Positions 60,201 through 64,000 of a stretch of DNA of 64,000 nt are shown one piece after another. The number at the start of each line of letters is the position of its first letter. Position 1 is the first letter of the stretch. The stretch is from positions 744,001-808,000 of the forward strand of contig JACEFO010001880.1 in assembly GCA_015342445.1 (NCBI GenBank). The letters run 5' to 3'. The notes below the pieces were generated by a model. That model saw only the letters and a list, made by a program, of their open reading frames with translations, did no database searches and was not told where the DNA came from. The stretch comes from Digitaria exilis. Taxonomy: Eukaryota; Streptophyta; Magnoliopsida; Poales; Poaceae. Made by a program: the position numbers and the translations under genes.

Positions 60201-61793
60201 GGATTCAGAAACACGGATCATCCACCGAGATATCAAAGCTAGTAATATTCTATTGGATGATAAGTTGAAGCCCAAAATAACAGATTTTGGCCTTGCAAGA
60301 GCTTTTGGAGAAGATGTTACTCATCTTACTACTGGTGTTGCTGGAACACTGTAAGATCTTATTTCATATTTATAAATAAGGATCTCACGGAATGAATCAT
60401 CTCATGTCATGTCATCAACAGATCATCAGTGCAATTTTAGATATTAAACTCACAAATAAGTTTCTTGCAGAGGCTATATGGCTCCTGAATACATAGTGCA
60501 TGGTCATCTGACAGAGAAGGCTGATGTCTTCAGCTATGGTGTTCTTGTTCTTGAGATTGTTACAGGGCAAAGATGCAGCAGCTCAAGTGGTTCACACGGA
60601 GGGCAGGTTTTGTTAACAAAGGTACTACTCTGATCTTACTGACCTCACATTGAAATTACTTGATTCTATTTTGATAGTTCTGTAATAATTTGCTGGACAC
60701 TGGGCCTGTATGTTTCCAAAAATGTTCTAGTAATCAAATATAATAGTCTGTTTAATTTCACAAAACAGGTTGAAATTTTTTCGGAATATAATGATTAGAA
60801 GAATGGTGACCATAATGATCTGGACAAACGAGATGTTGCTTAGAGGCTTCATAGCAGAGCTGCTAGTTGCCCTAGGTGCAGCTCTAAAGCACCTATGAAA
60901 ATTCATTAAATTTAGAAGTAGGAAATGATGATCCATGCAATACATTCTGTAAGTGACCATAAGCAATTAAGCATGAGACAGGAGGTACTCACATACTCCC
61001 TCCATCCCAATTTATAAGTCGTTTGACTTTTTTGGCTCCAACTTTGACCATTCGTCTTATTCAAAAAATTATGCGAAATATCAACTTTTTTGTTATGACT
61101 TGGTTTATTAATGAATATTCTTCAAGAATAACTTAAATTTGACTATATTTGCATAAATTTTTTGAATAAGACGAGTGGTCAAAGTTAGGGTAAAAAAAGT
61201 CAAACGACTTATAAATTGGGATGGAGGTAATACAATTGAAGGCCATTTGCAAAGATATCTTGATCACATAAATTGTCCAGAGAATATGGTGCTTAATTGT
61301 TTCCTCAAAAAAAATATGGTGCTTAATTTTATTCAATGGTAACATGATCATGATTTATTGTAATGAGTATTTACACTAAGTACAAAACTTAGTGTTGTCA
61401 GTCAGCCACTAAGCTACTATATATCATATAGTGTGTTTAATGTGAACACCTTTTTTTATATTGAAGGTATGGAAACACTACAAGGACAACACAGTTGAGA
61501 TGATCGTTGATCAGAGTATCTATGAAGACACTATAAGGGATGAGATCATGCATATAGTGCAGATTGGACTGCTATGCACCCAAGCAGATCCTGATGACAG
61601 GCCCACAATGGGGAAGGTGGTGGAGTTACTGAGAAACCACCGGAATGATTTGGAGATTGTCTTGAGTGATCCTCCATTTCTGAATGTCGAGGCTGTTGAA
61701 GACATCAAAGGAGGGGAGCATTCACGATTGTTGTCCAAAACTTCTGCCCCTTCACTGTCAGGCTCGTCTCGATCTTACTTAAGTGGGAGATAA
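57298..61793 (+). CDS. Cysteine-rich receptor-like kinase (DUF26/Gnk2, CRK2/CRK3-like)
   Basis: Seven exons: 57298-58105, 58871-58999, 59080-59216, 59315-59525, 60116-60350, 60471-60621 and 61467-61793. They join in frame to 665 residues, the usual CRK length. A signal peptide (about 1-27) is followed by two extracellular Gnk2/DUF26 domains, each with C-X8-C-X2-C (CLRDLSPIDCKLC and CWESLNGTACAQC). Next comes one transmembrane helix (about 274-297) with a basic stop-transfer KKRNLRRK, then a Ser/Thr kinase with LGQGSYG (348-354), VAVKRL (Lys 370), HRDIKASN (Asp 467), DFGLAR (485 on), GYMAPEY and DRPTM. It is an RD kinase with all catalytic residues, expected at the plasma membrane in stress, ROS or defence signalling. 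The ligand is unknown. The first exon is GC-rich while kinase exons are AT-rich, a gradient common in grass genes. Intron 6 hosts a Stowaway MITE. Confidence 0.95.
60996..61227. mobile_element. Stowaway MITE (232 bp) in kinase intron 6
   Basis: Ends ctccctccatcccaatttat and ataaattgggatggagg are inverted. Longer complementarity continues through agtcgtttgac, and TA flanks both ends. Well preserved, suggesting later insertion than the fragments in MORC6. Confidence 0.8.
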
Positions 61794-62531
61794 TCTCAGG
61801 AATATTTTTCTTTGGTTCGCAAGAGGAATATATCTAAGAGTTTGTACAGTTTTGTGTGATGTAAAGTGAACATGTGAATAGTTAGATCTTTTTTGAGAAA
61901 TCCAGCAGCCTATATAAATCATAATGTGTGCTAGAACGGAGGGTACCACTGCAATTGTACATAAATGTTTTGACCCACTCCCACCACAAATGTACATAAA
62001 TACAAGTGATTTCATGTGAGTTTTGTGGTATACATTCATATGATACTCTTACTGAAAGATGACCCGTTAATGATTTTTTCATAAAATAGTGCTTTTGTTC
62101 AGTACCCAAATACAGAGTAGGTTTCTTTCTCAAAAAAAAAAAGAAACTGAAAGAAAGATTAAAATGTTTATCTATCATTTTGCACTCAAATCTTTTTAAT
62201 GTATTATTTGTGTTGCAGATGGGCCTCATCTGTTTGATTTTTTGTGAAACTTTCCTACTAAATCTGACTTGTCTTACAGTTTTTCCAAATTTATAATTTT
62301 CAAATATTTTCTCTGCGTGCACTTTAAAATAAGCATCATGCTTTACACATCAGATAGATTGTGAACTTCACACTTGGATGTTTTTATATATTTTATATTA
62401 TTAGAGGCATGTTAATTGCAGGGAAGATGCCATGTTCAAGTCAAAATTGGTTATGGTCTTATGGTTTTTGTTTTCACATTATCTCAATCATACCAGATCA
62501 GCAAAATACCTGTCATGATAACTTTGCAGAG
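61794..62531. other. Kinase 3' UTR and following intergenic sequence
   Basis: AT-rich. No gene or repeat structure could be supported beyond a presumed 3' UTR of a few hundred bases. Confidence 0.4.
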
Positions 62532-62913
62532 GGCCTTGTTTAGATCGCCAACTTTCGCCAACTTATTTTGCCAATTTGTCACATCGAATATTTGAACACT
62601 AATTAGCGGTATTAAACATAGGTGTAAAAAAAACTAATTACATAAATGGACTCCACATCGTGAGACGAATCTATTAAGCTTAATTAATTCGTCATTAGAC
62701 ATTGTCATGCTACAGTAACCCGTCATTAAAAATGCGCTAAGGACGGCACATATTAGGCTTAATAGATTCGTCTTGCGATGTAGAGTCCATCTATGTAATT
62801 AGTTTTATAATTAGTCCATATTTATACTCCTAATTAGTGTCAAAAGGATGGATGGATGTGACATTTCGCCAACTTCTCCCCCCTCCCCCCCCCCAACCAA
62901 ACTAAACAGGGCC
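62532..62913. mobile_element. Hairpin MITE with ggccttgtttag ends (about 382 bp)
   Basis: Termini ggccttgtttag and ctaaacagggcc are inverted repeats. The interior has a long inverted repeat (62630-62690 against 62750-62815: attacataaatggactccacatcg, gacgaatctattaagctt), so most of the element can fold back. A C-run precedes the right end. Very common grass repeat type. No clear target duplication. Confidence 0.7.
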
Positions 62914-64000
62914 GTCTGGTTTTAATGCGAAGAACTGAACTAAATAATAAACAACTTAGAACGTGGCTTGTTCAGAGAGAGGGCATGCTATTCCAAGCTA
63001 GTAATCTATCACAATCACTAAAAATTCAATGAAAAGTCTTGATCGTGCTACTAGTTTTCAAATTTGACTAGTATCGGATGATAAAAAAAATCTATAATGA
63101 ACAACATAGAATATATATCGCAAAAGACAAGAAATCAATGATATAATTATATTGTTGTAAAACAAAACAATCTACTCTACTAAATATTTGACCGTAATGC
63201 TATTAAGATAATGTGTTTATGTGTCCGAACCATCTTTCGATAATGTTTTACATGTGTAGCCTTCAAGCAAGAATCGAGCTGCAACCTATGGCACAGAATT
63301 TATGCCTTCTATCATGTTCAGCAAGAATCGAGCTGCAATGATGTTGTAACTGTTTGTTTTGCCTCTTCATGCATTGATGTAAATGCACTTGTGTTTGTGT
63401 GCACCATGAAAGCTTGAACTAATGAACTACACGTGTCCACTTTCAACGATGAAAATTCTCTAGGTATGACATGGTGCACTTTGAACTCATCAGATAAACA
63501 ACATTAGGCGGAGATGTCTTAGTTTTGCACATGCCAGGCAACTAGACTTCCAATGGAAAATTATGGTTTAAACCACCTGTCGCACAAATGAGGTTGAGGT
63601 GGATGGAGATAGTCACCAATCTGAATCAGATTCACATGAGGGAGGTAACCTCTGTTTCATCTCAATTCTTAATGAAGTGTCATTCCTTCGTAAAATTGCC
63701 CAAATGACATCCCAGGAGGCAGATTACATTCATAGGAGATTCAGGAACCCCAGCAAGTCCGATAATTGGACCGGAGGAGTGGTCCTGTGGTAGTATATTC
63801 CGTGTCACAGACTTGCCCGGCCGAGATCCCCTTGGGTCAGCCTCGCTGCTACGCGGGAACACGAGCGCAGCTCCTGGGCCTCGCGGAGAGACTCCTCCCA
63901 TGACAGGGGCCCATCTGGCCCACCGCAGACGTCCAAGTAGTGGCTCCTGCCGTTCCTGGGCCCACCTGCCGCCTCTCTCATCGAGTCACCAGTCTCGTGG
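62914..64000. other. Unassigned sequence to the window edge
   Basis: A 14-mer (gcaagaatcgagct) repeats at 63268 and 63321. From about 63780 the sequence turns GC-rich with a short open frame on the minus strand (63901-63680) and no recognisable domain. It may be the start of a gene or element beyond the window. Confidence 0.35.

Overview
The window is plant nuclear DNA from a grass (Poaceae), probably a panicoid such as a sorghum relative. That placement is an inference. It rests on the compact GT-AG exon structures, the extreme GC bias of the intronless desaturase and of some first exons, and the abundance of grass-type Stowaway, Tourist, Mutator-like, LTR, LINE and SINE debris. There is no bacterial, organellar or viral gene organisation. 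I see six protein-coding loci in about 64 kb; the rest is mostly mobile-element sequence.

Layout. 1-6.0 kb: repeats only, including MITEs, a dead Ty1/copia pol fragment, and a triple nest (Stowaway inside a Mutator-like element inside a Tourist-like MITE). 6.7-11.7 kb, minus strand: a seven-exon WW-domain DEAD-box RNA helicase with an RS-rich tail, followed directly upstream by a 1.2 kb Mutator-like element next to its promoter. 13-25.6 kb: MITEs and decayed LTR-type sequence with no credible gene. 26.1-39.0 kb, plus strand: a 19-exon MORC6-type GHKL ATPase whose introns carry a solo LTR, two LINE families, a SINE and MITE arms. 40.5-42.7 kb, minus strand: an eight-exon GH28 polygalacturonase, convergent with MORC6. 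43.4-45.99 kb: a TA-rich microsatellite, a PIF/Tourist-like element and a long-TIR element. 46.96-48.36 kb, minus strand: an intronless sphingolipid delta-8 desaturase (cytochrome b5 fusion). 49.1-50.9 kb: a TIR-like element with 42-bp tandem repeats, split by a 1.0 kb solo LTR. 52.6-56.1 kb: a nearly intact FAR1-type Mutator-like transposon whose transposase has one stop and one frameshift. 57.3-61.8 kb, plus strand: a seven-exon DUF26 cysteine-rich receptor-like kinase. 61.8-64 kb: a hairpin MITE and unassigned sequence.

The genes do not form a pathway or cluster. They are ordinary single loci: RNA metabolism, chromatin silencing, cell-wall pectin, sphingolipid modification and extracellular sensing. 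The main interest is the transposon stratigraphy, which target-site duplications make readable, and the fact that a transposon-silencing factor (MORC6) carries a heavy load of intronic transposons. I found no evidence for an undescribed multi-gene system. Exon boundaries were derived by hand from frame continuity and GT/AG sites, without transcript data.
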